A DNA stretch of 64,000 bases, taken from NCBI RefSeq assembly GCF_016714275.1, contig NZ_JADJNP010000002.1:910122-974121 (forward strand), given 5' to 3'. The DNA comes from Tessaracoccus sp. (GTDB lineage Bacteria; Actinomycetota; Actinomycetes; Propionibacteriales; Propionibacteriaceae). The position numbers and the translations under genes are program-made. This document shows, piece after piece, positions 35,415 to 44,033 of the stretch. Below the pieces are notes generated by a model that did no database searches, was not told the DNA's origin, and worked only from the letters and a program-made list of their open reading frames with translations. Position 1 is the stretch's first letter; every line of letters starts with the position of its first letter.

Positions 35415-36331
35415 CCCACCAGCACCCCGACGAGCAGCCCGAGCCCCACGCCGATCTCCGCGAACCCTGTCGCCTGGATCACCGGGATGAGATCGCGGCC
35501 CAGCGCACCGCCCAGCACGCGACGCAGCGGGTCGATGAGCAGCACCACCGCCACCAACGCGACAAGAGCGAACCACGTCGTCAGCGCGGCGAACACGACG
35601 ACAGCCAGCCCCGCCAGCCCACACAGCCCCGCATAGAAGAGGCGCGCGTTGCGATCGCCGAGGCGCGCCGGCAACGTCATCTTCCCCGCTACCCGGTCCG
35701 TCTCGATGTCGCGCAGATTGTTGGCCACGAGAATCGCGCTGGCCAGCGCGCCGACGGCGGTGCCCGCCAGCCAGGCGTGGAGCGGCGCGGCCCCGCAGAT
35801 CACATAGGCGGTGCCGACGGTGGCGACCAGCCCGAAGAAGACGAACACCATCAGCTCGCCGAGGCCGAGGTAGCCGTACGGCTTCTTCCCGCCGGTGTAG
35901 AACCAGGCCGCGACGATGCACGCCGCGCCGACCAGCAGCAGCCACCACTGCCCGCTCAGCGCCACCACGCCCACTCCCGCGACGGCGCCGACGCCGAACG
36001 AGACGAACGCCGCCGCCTTGACGGCCTGGGGCGAGGCGAGGCCGGAGGCCACCAACCGCGTCGGCCCGACGCGCTCGTCGTCGGTGCCGCGGACGCCGTC
36101 GGAGTAGTCGTTGGCGTAGTTGACGCCCACCTGGAGCGCGAGCGCCACCGCGAGGCAGAGCGCGGCGATCAGGATCTCGCGCGGCCCGAGGGTGACGGTG
36201 CCGTCGTCCCAGGGGCCGATGATGCCGGTCCCGGCCGCGGCGCTGGCGGTGCCTGCGAGGATGGGGGCGACGGCGGCGGGCAGCGTGCGGGGACGGGCGC
36301 CCGCCATCCAGGCGGAGAGGGAAGTACTCAT
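35411..36331 (-). CDS. menA: 1,4-dihydroxy-2-naphthoate polyprenyltransferase
   Basis: This 306-residue UbiA-family membrane enzyme attaches the isoprenoid tail to dihydroxynaphthoate. The two Asp-rich Mg-prenyl diphosphate motifs are visible: NYANDYSDGVRGTDDERVGP near residue 70 and NNLRDIETDRVAGKMTL near residue 205. It has about eight membrane helices. It lies 12 nt after menE and overlaps menC, in one operon. Confidence 0.96.
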   Translation of the reverse strand: MSTSLSAWMAGARPRTLPAAVAPILAGTASAAAGTGIIGPWDDGTVTLGPREILIAALCLAVALALQVGVNYANDYSDGVRGTDDERVGPTRLVASGLASPQAVKAAAFVSFGVGAVAGVGVVALSGQWWLLLVGAACIVAAWFYTGGKKPYGYLGLGELMVFVFFGLVATVGTAYVICGAAPLHAWLAGTAVGALASAILVANNLRDIETDRVAGKMTLPARLGDRNARLFYAGLCGLAGLAVVVFAALTTWFALVALVAVVLLIDPLRRVLGGALGRDLIPVIQATGFAEIGVGLGLLVGVLVG

Positions 36332-36343
36332 GACCGGGTCACT

Positions 36344-37378
36344 CTAGCCCTCCGTGGCGGCGACGAGCGCGGCCAGGGACGCGCGGTCCGGCTTGCCGCC
36401 CGCTCCCCGCGGGATGCGGTCGACGATGGTCAGCTGCCGGGGCAGGCATGCGGCCGGCAGCGCGGTTCGCAGGCGTTCCCGCCAGTCGCCGAGGGTCCCC
36501 GCGGTGGCGACGAGGACCACGCGCGCGCCCCACTCCTCGTCGTCGACGGCGAGCACGGCCGTCTCGGGATCGAGGGCGACTGCCGCCGCGCGCACCGCGG
36601 CGAGGTCGACGTTGACGCCGCCGCTGATCACGACGTCGTCCAAGCGCCCGTCCACCACGAGGCGGCCGTCGGGCGCGAAGTGGCCCCGGTCGCCGGTCAG
36701 GACCGCGCCGTCGCGCAGCACGGCGGCGGTGAGCTCGGGGCGGCCGAGGTAGCCGTCGAACAGCGTGGGGCCGGCGAGCTCTATGCGGCCGCACTCCCCG
36801 ACCCGGACGCCAACGCCGCGCTTCCCCAGCCGCACCGAGACGCCCGGGAGGGGCACGCCGTCCCAGACGACGCCGCCGCAGGTCTCGCTCATGCCGTAGG
36901 TCTCGATCACTCGGATGCCTGCGGCCTCGGCGCGGGCGCGGAGGCTCGCCCCGAGCGGCGCTCCCCCGACGAGGACCGCGTCCATGGCGGCAAGCGCCCG
37001 CCTGGTCTCGGGCACGCGCAGCCCGCGGTAGAGCTGGGTCGCCACCACGGAGACGGCGTTGCGCCCGTCGCGGGGCCGGAGGCGGCTCAGGTCTCCTCCT
37101 GCCTCGGCCACGCCGTCGCCGAGCAGCCCGCGGACGAGGACCATCAGCCCCGCGACGTAGCGCGGTTCGAGAGCGAGATGCCACGTGGCTGTGAACCCGA
37201 GCCGCGCGGTAGCAGCCTCCGCCGCGGCCACAAGCGCCTCCCTGCGGAGGACGACGAGCTTCGGTTCGCCCGTCGATCCGGACGTGCCCACGACCGCCGT
37301 TCCCGCCGGTGCCGCTCCTGCGCCGTCGGCCAGCCACAACCCGACCCCGCGGCTGAGCAGATCCTGGACGCGTTGCAC
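36344..37378 (-). CDS. menE: o-succinylbenzoate-CoA ligase
   Basis: This 344-residue adenylate-forming enzyme activates o-succinylbenzoate. The P-loop TSGSTGEPKLVVL is near residue 33, YGMSETCGG is the second motif, GDRGHFAPDGRLVVDGRLDD carries the adenylate-binding Asp and hinge, and the C-terminal PRGAGGKPDR holds the catalytic Lys. The enzyme is short compared with typical acyl-CoA ligases, as is usual for actinobacterial MenE. GTG 37378 is preceded by TAGGCT and 6 nt, a leaderless pattern. It is the first gene of menE-menA-menC-menD. Confidence 0.93.
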   Translation of the reverse strand: MQRVQDLLSRGVGLWLADGAGAAPAGTAVVGTSGSTGEPKLVVLRREALVAAAEAATARLGFTATWHLALEPRYVAGLMVLVRGLLGDGVAEAGGDLSRLRPRDGRNAVSVVATQLYRGLRVPETRRALAAMDAVLVGGAPLGASLRARAEAAGIRVIETYGMSETCGGVVWDGVPLPGVSVRLGKRGVGVRVGECGRIELAGPTLFDGYLGRPELTAAVLRDGAVLTGDRGHFAPDGRLVVDGRLDDVVISGGVNVDLAAVRAAAVALDPETAVLAVDDEEWGARVVLVATAGTLGDWRERLRTALPAACLPRQLTIVDRIPRGAGGKPDRASLAALVAATEG

Positions 37379-37384
37379 GAGATC

Positions 37385-37390
37385 AGCCTA
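37385..37390 (-). promoter_or_regulatory. Putative -10 box of leaderless menE operon
   Basis: TAGGCT on the minus strand, 6 nt before the menE GTG. Confidence 0.5.
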
Positions 37391-37421
37391 TCCGCGGGGT
37401 TGGGAGCGGCGTGGCGAGCGG

Positions 37422-37427
37422 TAGAAT
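37422..37427 (+). promoter_or_regulatory. Putative -10 box of leaderless transcript at 37434
   Basis: TAGAAT lies 6 nt before the ATG and there is no Shine-Dalgarno sequence. It lies 32 bp from the divergent menE -10 box. Confidence 0.6.
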
Positions 37428-37433
37428 GGCGGC

Positions 37434-37685
37434 ATGTTACGGGTGCTGCTGATCGTCGCCGTGGTCATGCTCACCGTGTACTGCGTCGTGGAAGTGGCCC
37501 AGTCACGGGGACGCGTCGTGCGTGCCATGCCTCGCTGGCTGTGGGCGTTCTTCGTGATCTGCGTCCCGGTTGTCGGCCCGGTGCTGTGGCTGTTCTTCGG
37601 CCGCCCCGTCAGCGGACACACCCGCCCCCACCACACGGATCGCGCCCCAGACGACGACGAGGACTTCCTCCGCGGCCTGCGTTAG
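37434..37685 (+). CDS. Small PLDc_N-type membrane protein
   Basis: This 83-residue protein has two membrane helices (about residues 2-19 and 37-55) and the motif WLWAFFVICVPVVGPVLWLF followed by FGRP, as in the N-terminal segment found in cardiolipin synthases and in stand-alone actinobacterial proteins. No catalytic domain is attached. The tail is acidic. Its function is unknown. Confidence 0.82.
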   Translation: MLRVLLIVAVVMLTVYCVVEVAQSRGRVVRAMPRWLWAFFVICVPVVGPVLWLFFGRPVSGHTRPHHTDRAPDDDEDFLRGLR

Positions 37686-37754
37686 CGCGCACGGACTCCG
37701 CGCGGATCGATGGCTCTCCGTGTGTCGCGCGGCGGCGTTCAATACTCTTCCCGC

Positions 37755-38573
37755 ATGACCTATGGCGCACCTACGAAGGCAGTGATTCTGGCACGCGGAC
37801 TCGGTTCGCGAATGCGGAAGGAGGCCGAGGGTGTCGCACTGAGCGCGGAACAGGCCAAAGCCGCAGACTCCGGTGTCAAGGCGATGATCTCCGTCGGGCG
37901 GCCGTTTCTCGACCATGTCATCTCCGCGCTCGCCGACGCCGGGTTCACCGACATCTGCCTCGTGATCGGCCCCGAGCACGACATGATCCGCGACTACTAC
38001 GACGCGCTTCCCAAGGAGCGCGTGAACATCGCCTACGCCGTCCAGGTCGAGCCGCTGGGCACGGCCAACGCCGTCCTCGCCGCCGAGGACTTCGCCGGTG
38101 ACGACCGCGTGCTCGTCATCAACTCCGACAACTACTACCCCTCCTCGGCGCTCCGGCTCCTCGCCGACGTCCCCGGCTCCGCGCTCGTCGGCTTCACCCG
38201 CGAAGGGCTATTGACGAGGTCGAACATCGCCCCGGAGAAGATCGCCGCATTCGCGTTGGCGACGGCCGACGACGCGGGCAACCTCGCGGAGCTGGTCGAG
38301 AAACCCGACGCGGAGACCGCGGCGCGCCTCGGTCCTGATGCCGTCGTTTCGATGAACTGCTGGCTGTGCGGCCCCGCGATCTTCACCGCCGCGCGGACCA
38401 TCCCGAAGTCAGCCCGCGGCGAGTACGAGATCACAGACGCCGTGCGCGCGGCCATCGCCGCCGGCGACCCCTACGCCGTCGTCGTCTCGGATGAAGGAGT
38501 GCTGGACATGAGCGCCCGCGGCGACATCGCCTCGGTCGCGGCCGCGCTCGAGGACCGCGGGGTACGGCTGTGA
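37755..38573 (+). CDS. Sugar nucleotidyltransferase
   Basis: This 272-residue protein is of the NTP-transferase family: VILARGLGSRMRKE is the nucleotide-binding loop (G-x-G-T/S-R pattern), PLGTANAVLAAEDF and VINSDNYYPS (metal-binding Asp) follow. It transfers a nucleotide to a sugar 1-phosphate. It overlaps the galactokinase-like gene, so the two probably make an activated sugar in sequence (kinase, then nucleotidyltransferase). TACTCT lies 6 nt before the ATG. Confidence 0.88.
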   Translation: MTYGAPTKAVILARGLGSRMRKEAEGVALSAEQAKAADSGVKAMISVGRPFLDHVISALADAGFTDICLVIGPEHDMIRDYYDALPKERVNIAYAVQVEPLGTANAVLAAEDFAGDDRVLVINSDNYYPSSALRLLADVPGSALVGFTREGLLTRSNIAPEKIAAFALATADDAGNLAELVEKPDAETAARLGPDAVVSMNCWLCGPAIFTAARTIPKSARGEYEITDAVRAAIAAGDPYAVVVSDEGVLDMSARGDIASVAAALEDRGVRL

Positions 38574-39853
38574 AGTGGTTCGTCCCCGGCCGCCTCGAGG
38601 TGCTGGGCAAGCACACGGACTACATGGGCGGCCGCTCGCTGCTCGCCGCGGTCGACCGCGGGATCACCATCACGCTCACCCCCCTGGGTGAGCCGGTCCC
38701 CCGCGCGGAGCGCCCCACATCGTTCCTTGGATCCCGAGGCAACGGCGACGATGGAGCCGTAGCCCGTGACGAAAGGTCCCGCGCCTCGTTCACAATCTCG
38801 ACCACGGCGATCCCCGGGGAGCTCACGCTCGTTCCTGGGGTCGACCCCGAGCTGCCCGCGGGGCATTGGGGGAACTACGTCCAGGCGGCGTTGGACCGGC
38901 TGACGCTGAACTTCGGTGCCCTCAAGCCCGCGCGGATCACCTTCGACTCGAACCTCCCGCTGGCATCCGGTATGAGCTCGTCGTCGGCGTTGGTCGTCGC
39001 GGCGGCGCTGGCCGTCGTCGACGACAACGACCTGCGCGAGCACCCGGCGTGGAAGGCGAACATCCACGACGACCTCGACCTCGCCGGCTACCTCGCCACC
39101 ATCGAGAACGGGCTCACGTTCAAGGACCTTCCCGGCCTGCGCGGGGTCGGCACGTTCGGCGGGTCCGAGGACCACACGGCGATGCTGTGCTGCGCGGCCG
39201 ACACGCTGACCGAGTTCACGTTCTGTCCCATCGTGCGGCGCCGTGAGGTGCCGTTTCCCGACGATCTCGCGTTCGTCGTCGCCGTCAGCGGTGTCCTCGC
39301 GGAGAAGACCGGCGCGGCGCTCGCGTCGTACAACCGGGCGTCGCTCACCGCACGCGCGTTGGTCGACGCGTGGAATGCCGCCACCGGCAGCGCGCACCCG
39401 GTCCTTGCCGACGCCCTCGCCAGCGACGAGGACGCCTGGGAGGGGCTGCGCGCCGTCGCCGCGCACGACCCCGCGCTGGCGGCGCGCCTTACCGCCTTCG
39501 TGACGGAGTCCGAGGTCGCCATCCCGCAGGCCATCGCGGCACTCGCCGACGGCGACCTCGCGGCGTTCGGCCGCGCCGCCGACCTGTCCCACCGCAGCGC
39601 CGACGAGGCCCTCGGCAACCAGATCCCGGAGACCAACCGCCTCCAGGGACTCGCGCGCGAGATGGGAGCTTTCGCCGCCGCCGGCTTCGGCGCCGGGTTC
39701 GGCGGCTCGGTGTGGGCGCTGGTCCCCGCGGTCGACGCCGACGCCTTTGCCGCGCGCTGGCTGGAGCGCTACCTCGGGGAGTTCCCCGCCGTCGCCGACA
39801 CCGCGTCGACGCTCGTCACGCGCCCAGGGGGACCCGCCCGTCGGCTCGACTGA
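38570..39853 (+). CDS. Galactokinase-like GHMP sugar kinase with an in-frame palindromic element
   Basis: This 427-residue kinase has the galactokinase signature GRLEVLGKHTDYMGGRSLLA at the N-terminus, the GHMP ATP loop LPLASGMSSSSALVVAA near residue 125 and GFGAGFGGSVWALV at the C-terminus. The substrate is a galactose-like hexose, or another sugar phosphorylated at C1. Residues about 51-70 (SFLGSRGNGDDGAVARDERS) come from an in-frame copy of the TTCCTTG ... CGAAAGG element. It starts with GTG overlapping the upstream stop. Confidence 0.87.
   Translation: MKWFVPGRLEVLGKHTDYMGGRSLLAAVDRGITITLTPLGEPVPRAERPTSFLGSRGNGDDGAVARDERSRASFTISTTAIPGELTLVPGVDPELPAGHWGNYVQAALDRLTLNFGALKPARITFDSNLPLASGMSSSSALVVAAALAVVDDNDLREHPAWKANIHDDLDLAGYLATIENGLTFKDLPGLRGVGTFGGSEDHTAMLCCAADTLTEFTFCPIVRRREVPFPDDLAFVVAVSGVLAEKTGAALASYNRASLTARALVDAWNAATGSAHPVLADALASDEDAWEGLRAVAAHDPALAARLTAFVTESEVAIPQAIAALADGDLAAFGRAADLSHRSADEALGNQIPETNRLQGLAREMGAFAAAGFGAGFGGSVWALVPAVDADAFAARWLERYLGEFPAVADTASTLVTRPGGPARRLD
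38721..38780 (+). repeat. Dispersed palindromic element (family 2) inside the kinase gene
   Basis: CGTTCCTTGGATCCCGAGGC ... GTGACGAAAGGTCCC, 60 bp, so the frame is kept. It lies in a surface loop region before the ATP-binding motif. Confidence 0.7.
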
Positions 39854-39862
39854 CCCACCCGA

Positions 39863-39868
39863 TAGCCT
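39863..39868 (+). promoter_or_regulatory. Putative -10 box of leaderless decarboxylase operon
   Basis: TAGCCT, 6 nt before ATG 39875, with no Shine-Dalgarno sequence. Confidence 0.5.
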
Positions 39869-39874
39869 GGAGTC

Positions 39875-40525
39875 ATGGCCGATCTCACGTGGGGCCTGAC
39901 CATGATGGCCGTCGGTATGGGCACGGTGTTCGCACTGCTGCTGATCCTGATGGCCGTCCTGCTCCTCCTCGGGCGCTGGGATGCCCGGCGCGCACCCGCC
40001 GGGGCCGACGACAGCGCCACCCCGGCGCGGGAACCCGAGCCGACGAAGGGGCGCGAACACCCGACGCCGGCAGGAATGCGGCGCTACACGATCGCCGTCG
40101 ACGACAAGGAACTGGTCATCGACCTGCGGCCGCTCGGCGGCCGCCGCTACCGCGCGCAGCTCGACGGGAAGATGGTGGATGTGACGCTAGGCCGCGACGG
40201 CCGTCCCGCCACGATCACCCCCGTCGTCGCCGTGCGCTCCGTTGACACGCCCCGTCCTGCAGAGCCAGCGTCGTCGCCGCAGGACGGGGCCGCGCCGTCG
40301 GGTCCGATAGACCTGACCGCGCCGATGCCGGGGCTGGTGCTGGCCATCGACGCGGGGGTCGGCGCCACCGTCGAGCGCGGCGACGCGATCATCACCCTCG
40401 AGGCCATGAAGATGGTCAACCAGGTGCGGGCGCCGCGGGGCGGCGTGGTCACGAAGGTTCACGTGACCGCCGGCGATCAGGTGAGCTACGGCGACGCGCT
40501 GGCCAGGATCGAGGACGCGCCGTGA
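39875..40525 (+). CDS. Sodium-pump decarboxylase gamma-type segment fused to biotin carrier domain
   Basis: This 216-residue protein has one N-terminal membrane helix (about residues 9-32), as in OadG/MmdD subunits, a charged linker, and a C-terminal biotinyl domain with EAMKMVNQV, in which the Lys is biotinylated. Such carriers hand CO2 from a carboxyltransferase to the membrane decarboxylase. It overlaps the beta-subunit gene by 4 nt. The carboxyltransferase (alpha) subunit is not in the window. Confidence 0.85.
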   Translation: MADLTWGLTMMAVGMGTVFALLLILMAVLLLLGRWDARRAPAGADDSATPAREPEPTKGREHPTPAGMRRYTIAVDDKELVIDLRPLGGRRYRAQLDGKMVDVTLGRDGRPATITPVVAVRSVDTPRPAEPASSPQDGAAPSGPIDLTAPMPGLVLAIDAGVGATVERGDAIITLEAMKMVNQVRAPRGGVVTKVHVTAGDQVSYGDALARIEDAP

Positions 40526-41637
40526 GCCCTGACTCCTTCTCTTACCTGCTGCAGGGCCTCGCGGGGCTGACATGGCAGGGCGGCGTGATGATCGCCGTCG
40601 GACTGACGCTGATCTGGCTGGCGATCAAGAAGGAGTACGAGCCGCTGCTCCTCCTGCCCATCGGTGCGGGCGCGGTCCTTGCGAACCTGCCGTTCTCGCC
40701 GATGGTCGGCGAGGAAGGGATGCTGACGCTGCTGTACGAGATGGGGGTCGGCAACGAGCTGTTCCCGCTGCTGATCTTCATCGGCATCGGCGCCATGACC
40801 GACTTCGGCCCCCTGCTGGAGAACCCGAAGATGGTTCTACTCGGCGCCGCCGGACAGTTCGGCATCTTCCTGACGCTGCTGTTGGCGCTCGGTCTGGGGT
40901 TCACGCGGGATCAGTCGGCGTCGATCGGCATCATCGGCGCCATCGATGGGCCGACGTCGATCTACGTGGCGAACAAGCTCGCTCCGGAGCTCCTGGCGCC
41001 GATCACCGTGGCGGCGTACTCGTACATGAGCCTCGTGCCGATCATCATGCCGCCAATCATGAGGCTCATGACGACGCGCAAGGAGCGCGCGATCGTGATG
41101 CCCTACACAAGCCGCGAGATCTCGCAGCGCACCCGCATCCTGTTCCCGATCGTGGTGACGATCGTCGTCGGCGTCCTCGTGCCGTTCGCGACGCCACTGA
41201 TCGGGATGCTGATGCTCGGCAACCTGATGCGCGAGTCGAAGGTCGTCGAGCGGCTGGTGGGGGCGTCGTCGAACGAGCTCGCCAATGTGGTGACGCTGTT
41301 CCTGGGCCTGGCGATCGGCTCGACGATGGTGGGCCCGACGTTCCTGAACACCGCGACGTTGCTGATCCTTGCGCTGGGCCTTGTCGCGTTCTGCCTCGAC
41401 ACCGTGATGGGTGTGGCGTTCGGGAAGCTGCTGAACGTGTTCTCCCGGGGCCGGTTCAACCCGCTGATCGGCGCCGCGGGCATCTCGGCCTTCCCCATGG
41501 CGGCGCGCGTCGTCCAGCGCGAGGGGCAGCGCGAGAACCACGACAACTTCCTGCTGATGCACGCGATGGGCGCCAACGCCGCGGGCCAGGTCGCCTCGGT
41601 CGTGGCCGGTGGCGTCCTCCTTGCCCTGATGTCGTAG
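40522..41637 (+). CDS. Sodium ion-translocating decarboxylase beta subunit
   Basis: This 371-residue membrane protein of the OadB/MmdB/GcdB family decarboxylates carboxybiotin while pumping Na+ outwards. GIIGAIDGPTSIYVANKLAP near residue 135 carries the catalytic Asp, and ANVVTLFLGLAIGSTM and NPLIGAAGISAFPMAARVVQ are conserved. It has about nine to eleven helices. The substrate of the complex (oxaloacetate, methylmalonyl-CoA or glutaconyl-CoA) depends on the missing alpha subunit. Confidence 0.92.
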   Translation: MSPDSFSYLLQGLAGLTWQGGVMIAVGLTLIWLAIKKEYEPLLLLPIGAGAVLANLPFSPMVGEEGMLTLLYEMGVGNELFPLLIFIGIGAMTDFGPLLENPKMVLLGAAGQFGIFLTLLLALGLGFTRDQSASIGIIGAIDGPTSIYVANKLAPELLAPITVAAYSYMSLVPIIMPPIMRLMTTRKERAIVMPYTSREISQRTRILFPIVVTIVVGVLVPFATPLIGMLMLGNLMRESKVVERLVGASSNELANVVTLFLGLAIGSTMVGPTFLNTATLLILALGLVAFCLDTVMGVAFGKLLNVFSRGRFNPLIGAAGISAFPMAARVVQREGQRENHDNFLLMHAMGANAAGQVASVVAGGVLLALMS

Positions 41638-41660
41638 GCGCCGGCCGAGCGCCCGCCACA

Positions 41661-41715
41661 CCGTTCCTTGAGCCGGCCGCGAGGCGCCAGCCGAGCGCCG
41701 AGTCGAAAGGTCCCG
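41661..41715 (+). repeat. Dispersed palindromic element (family 2), intergenic copy
   Basis: CCGTTCCTTGAGCCGG ... CGAGTCGAAAGGTCCCGTC fills the gap between the convergent oadB-like and cation-efflux genes and ends at the stop codon of the latter. It could serve as a bidirectional terminator. Confidence 0.75.
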
Positions 41716-42618
41716 TCAGTCCAGGTGCTCGTCCTCGTAGCTGCGCGGGTCGCCGATGGGTTCGAGATGGCCGGTGACGTGGAGTTCCGGGAACTCGGCT
41801 CGGATCAGGTCGGACAGGTCCTCGAGGGCATCGTGGCCGCGCTTGACGGTCCATTCACCGGGGACGAGCATGTGCATCTCCATGAACGCGCGAGCCCCGG
41901 AGACGCGGGTGCGCAGGGCGTGGAACTCCACGCCGTCGGAAGTGTGCTCGGCGAGGATCTCGCGGAGGCGGTCGTTGGTCTCCTTCGGCAGCGACTCGTC
42001 CATCAGGCCGCGGGACGACTCGGCGATGAGCCGCCATCCGGTGACGATGATGTTGAGGCCGACGATGATGGCGATCACCGGGTCGAGCCACAGCCAGCCT
42101 GTCAGCGCGACGAGGCCGACGCCGACGAGGACGCCTGCTGAGGTGACGACGTCGGTCATGAGGTGGTGGCCGTCGGCGCGGAGCGTGATGGAGTTGTGTT
42201 GCCTTCCCGCGCGGAGCAGGACGAGCGCGACGGCGCCGTTGATGAGGGATGCGACGACCGTGATCAGCAGGCCGATCCCGACGCGCTCCAACGGCTGCGG
42301 GGCGAGGAGTCGTTGAACGGCCATGACGAGGATCGCGGCGGCGGCCACGAAGATCATGACGCCCTCGACGATGGCGGAGAAGTACTCCGCCTTGGTGTGT
42401 CCGTAGTGGTGGTTCTTGTCGGCGGGCTTCGCGGCGACGCGCAGCGCGATCAGCGCGACGATCGCGGCGACGAGGTTGACGACGGACTCCGCCGCGTCGG
42501 ATGCCAGGCCGACCGATCCTGTGATGAGCCACGCCCCGGTCTTCAAGGCGATGGTCACGAGGGCGGCCGCGATGGACAGCCACGCGAACTTGGTCAGATC
42601 GGTACGGGTCGAGCTCAC
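41716..42618 (-). CDS. Cation diffusion facilitator (CDF) metal efflux protein
   Basis: This 300-residue protein has six membrane helices in the first 210 residues and a cytoplasmic C-terminal domain. HHYGHTKAEYFSAI after helix 2 and GHHLMTDVVTSAG in helix 5 contain the paired His/Asp metal site typical of the Zn2+/Fe2+/Mn2+ exporters. It starts with GTG at 42618. The metal cannot be deduced. Confidence 0.93.
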   Translation of the reverse strand: MSSTRTDLTKFAWLSIAAALVTIALKTGAWLITGSVGLASDAAESVVNLVAAIVALIALRVAAKPADKNHHYGHTKAEYFSAIVEGVMIFVAAAAILVMAVQRLLAPQPLERVGIGLLITVVASLINGAVALVLLRAGRQHNSITLRADGHHLMTDVVTSAGVLVGVGLVALTGWLWLDPVIAIIVGLNIIVTGWRLIAESSRGLMDESLPKETNDRLREILAEHTSDGVEFHALRTRVSGARAFMEMHMLVPGEWTVKRGHDALEDLSDLIRAEFPELHVTGHLEPIGDPRSYEDEHLD

Positions 42619-42660
42619 CGCCCCATCCTTGCACTAGTCCGCCACGAGGGCCTGTGCCCG

Positions 42661-42990
42661 CCCGTGACGCCTGCCTTATAGCCCGTAACGCCAGCCGTCC
42701 ACCGCGACGCCAGCCTAATGACCCGTGACGCCAGCCGTCCACCGCGACGCCAGCCTAATGACCCGTGATGCCAGCCTCCTGACGACGTCGCCAGCCCTAC
42801 ATCGTGTCGCCTGCCTTACAAGGTGTGACAGGGCAGGCGTTACGGCGGATGACTGGCGCTACGGGTGAAGGGCAGGCATCGCGAAGTGGAAGCCAGGCGA
42901 CGCGGTGGACGCCAGGCATCGCGAAGTGGAAGCCAGGCGACGCGATGGAAGGCTGGCGTCGCGGCGTGCAAGCGCGCAGCGCTGGCGTCT
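42661..42990. repeat. Mirror-image array of about 20-bp repeats (family 1, copy B)
   Basis: Eight units like CCGTGACGCCAGCCnnnnn run rightwards and eight like GGCAGGCGTTACnnnn run back. The halves meet at CGCCTGCC (42808-42815) and GGCAGGCG (42832-42839). The design is the same as at 8103-8445. Within each half, some 40-bp blocks are duplicated exactly. It lies between two minus-strand genes, so it is not limited to convergent gene ends. Confidence 0.85.
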
Positions 42991-43000
42991 GGGGAGGCGG

Positions 43001-43945
43001 TCAGCGCGGGATGAAGTTCCTCAGCGGACGGTCGGCGCGGAGGGCGGCGATCTGGTTGGCCAGGAACACGTCCGCGCCTCGCGGGCGGCCGCCGGCGGTG
43101 TGCGGGGTGAGGATCAGGTTCGGCGCCGACCACAGCGGGGAGTCCGCAGGCAGCGGTTCGACGGCGGTGACGTCCAGCGCGGCCCCGGCGACGTGACCAG
43201 ACTCAAGGGCGGCGACGAGCGCCTCCTCGTCGATGGTCGTGCCGCGACCGACGTTCACCACCAGCGCGCCCTGCCGCAGCTGCGCCAGCCGATCGGCGTT
43301 CAGGGCTGCGGCGGTCTCGGTCGAGTGCGGGAGGATCATGATGAGGATGTCGGTGGTGGGGAGGATCTCGGCGAGGCCGGCGTCGTCGACGACCGGGTAG
43401 CCGTGCCTCTCCCCCGCCGTGCGCGCCGCGCCGGTGACGTGCGCGCCGAGCGCGGTGAGCAGCGGGGCGAGCGTCGCGGCGATGGAGCCGAAGCCCCAAA
43501 TGACGACGTTGGCGCCGTCGAGCGTTGTGACCCGGCCGTCGTAGGCGCGCGGCCGCAGCGTCCCGCCGAGCCTGCCGTCCCACTGGCGCTCAGCTTGGCG
43601 GGCGAGCGCGAGGGGCAGGTTGCGCAGCAGCGCGATGGTGAGGCCGAGCGCGTGCTCGGCGACGGGGCCGTCGTGCAGGCCGACGCCGGAGCAGATGGGG
43701 ACGCGCGGGTCGAAGCCGGCGGCGAGCACACCGTCAGGTCCTGCCTGGAAGCCCTGCACCAGCCGCAGGTCCTTCATCCGGGCCGCCGCGTCGCGGAGCA
43801 CCTCCTCCGGTTGGGCCCAGGCGACGAACACGTCGGCGTCGATGTGTTCCTCCGGAACGAGCTCGCGCGCGGGGAGGACGACGATCTCAACGCCCTCGAT
43901 CACGGGCAACGCGCCCTTGTACGTGTCCGGGACAAGGACCTTCAT
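43001..43945 (-). CDS. D-isomer specific 2-hydroxyacid dehydrogenase
   Basis: This 314-residue NAD-dependent dehydrogenase has the nucleotide-binding VVIWGFGSIAATLAPLLTALG, and the catalytic set Arg (NVGRGTTIDEEAL), Glu (VTAVEPLP) and His (LTPHTAGG). GGAGG precedes ATG 43945; the longer frame to 44026 would run into the glyS promoter. The substrate is unknown, as usual for this family. Confidence 0.92.
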   Translation of the reverse strand: MKVLVPDTYKGALPVIEGVEIVVLPARELVPEEHIDADVFVAWAQPEEVLRDAAARMKDLRLVQGFQAGPDGVLAAGFDPRVPICSGVGLHDGPVAEHALGLTIALLRNLPLALARQAERQWDGRLGGTLRPRAYDGRVTTLDGANVVIWGFGSIAATLAPLLTALGAHVTGAARTAGERHGYPVVDDAGLAEILPTTDILIMILPHSTETAAALNADRLAQLRQGALVVNVGRGTTIDEEALVAALESGHVAGAALDVTAVEPLPADSPLWSAPNLILTPHTAGGRPRGADVFLANQIAALRADRPLRNFIPR

Positions 43946-43998
43946 GGGAACACCTCCGCAGGAATCGGTTCTCCCCAGCATGGCACACCGTCGCCGAT

Positions 43999-44027
43999 CT
44001 GACGCCCGATGCGTGCGTGGATACAAT
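43999..44027 (+). promoter_or_regulatory. Promoter of glyS
   Basis: CTGACG, a 17-nt spacer, then TACAAT, 6 nt before GTG 44034. The best-formed leaderless promoter in the window. Confidence 0.65.
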
Positions 44028-44033
44028 GCGCGG

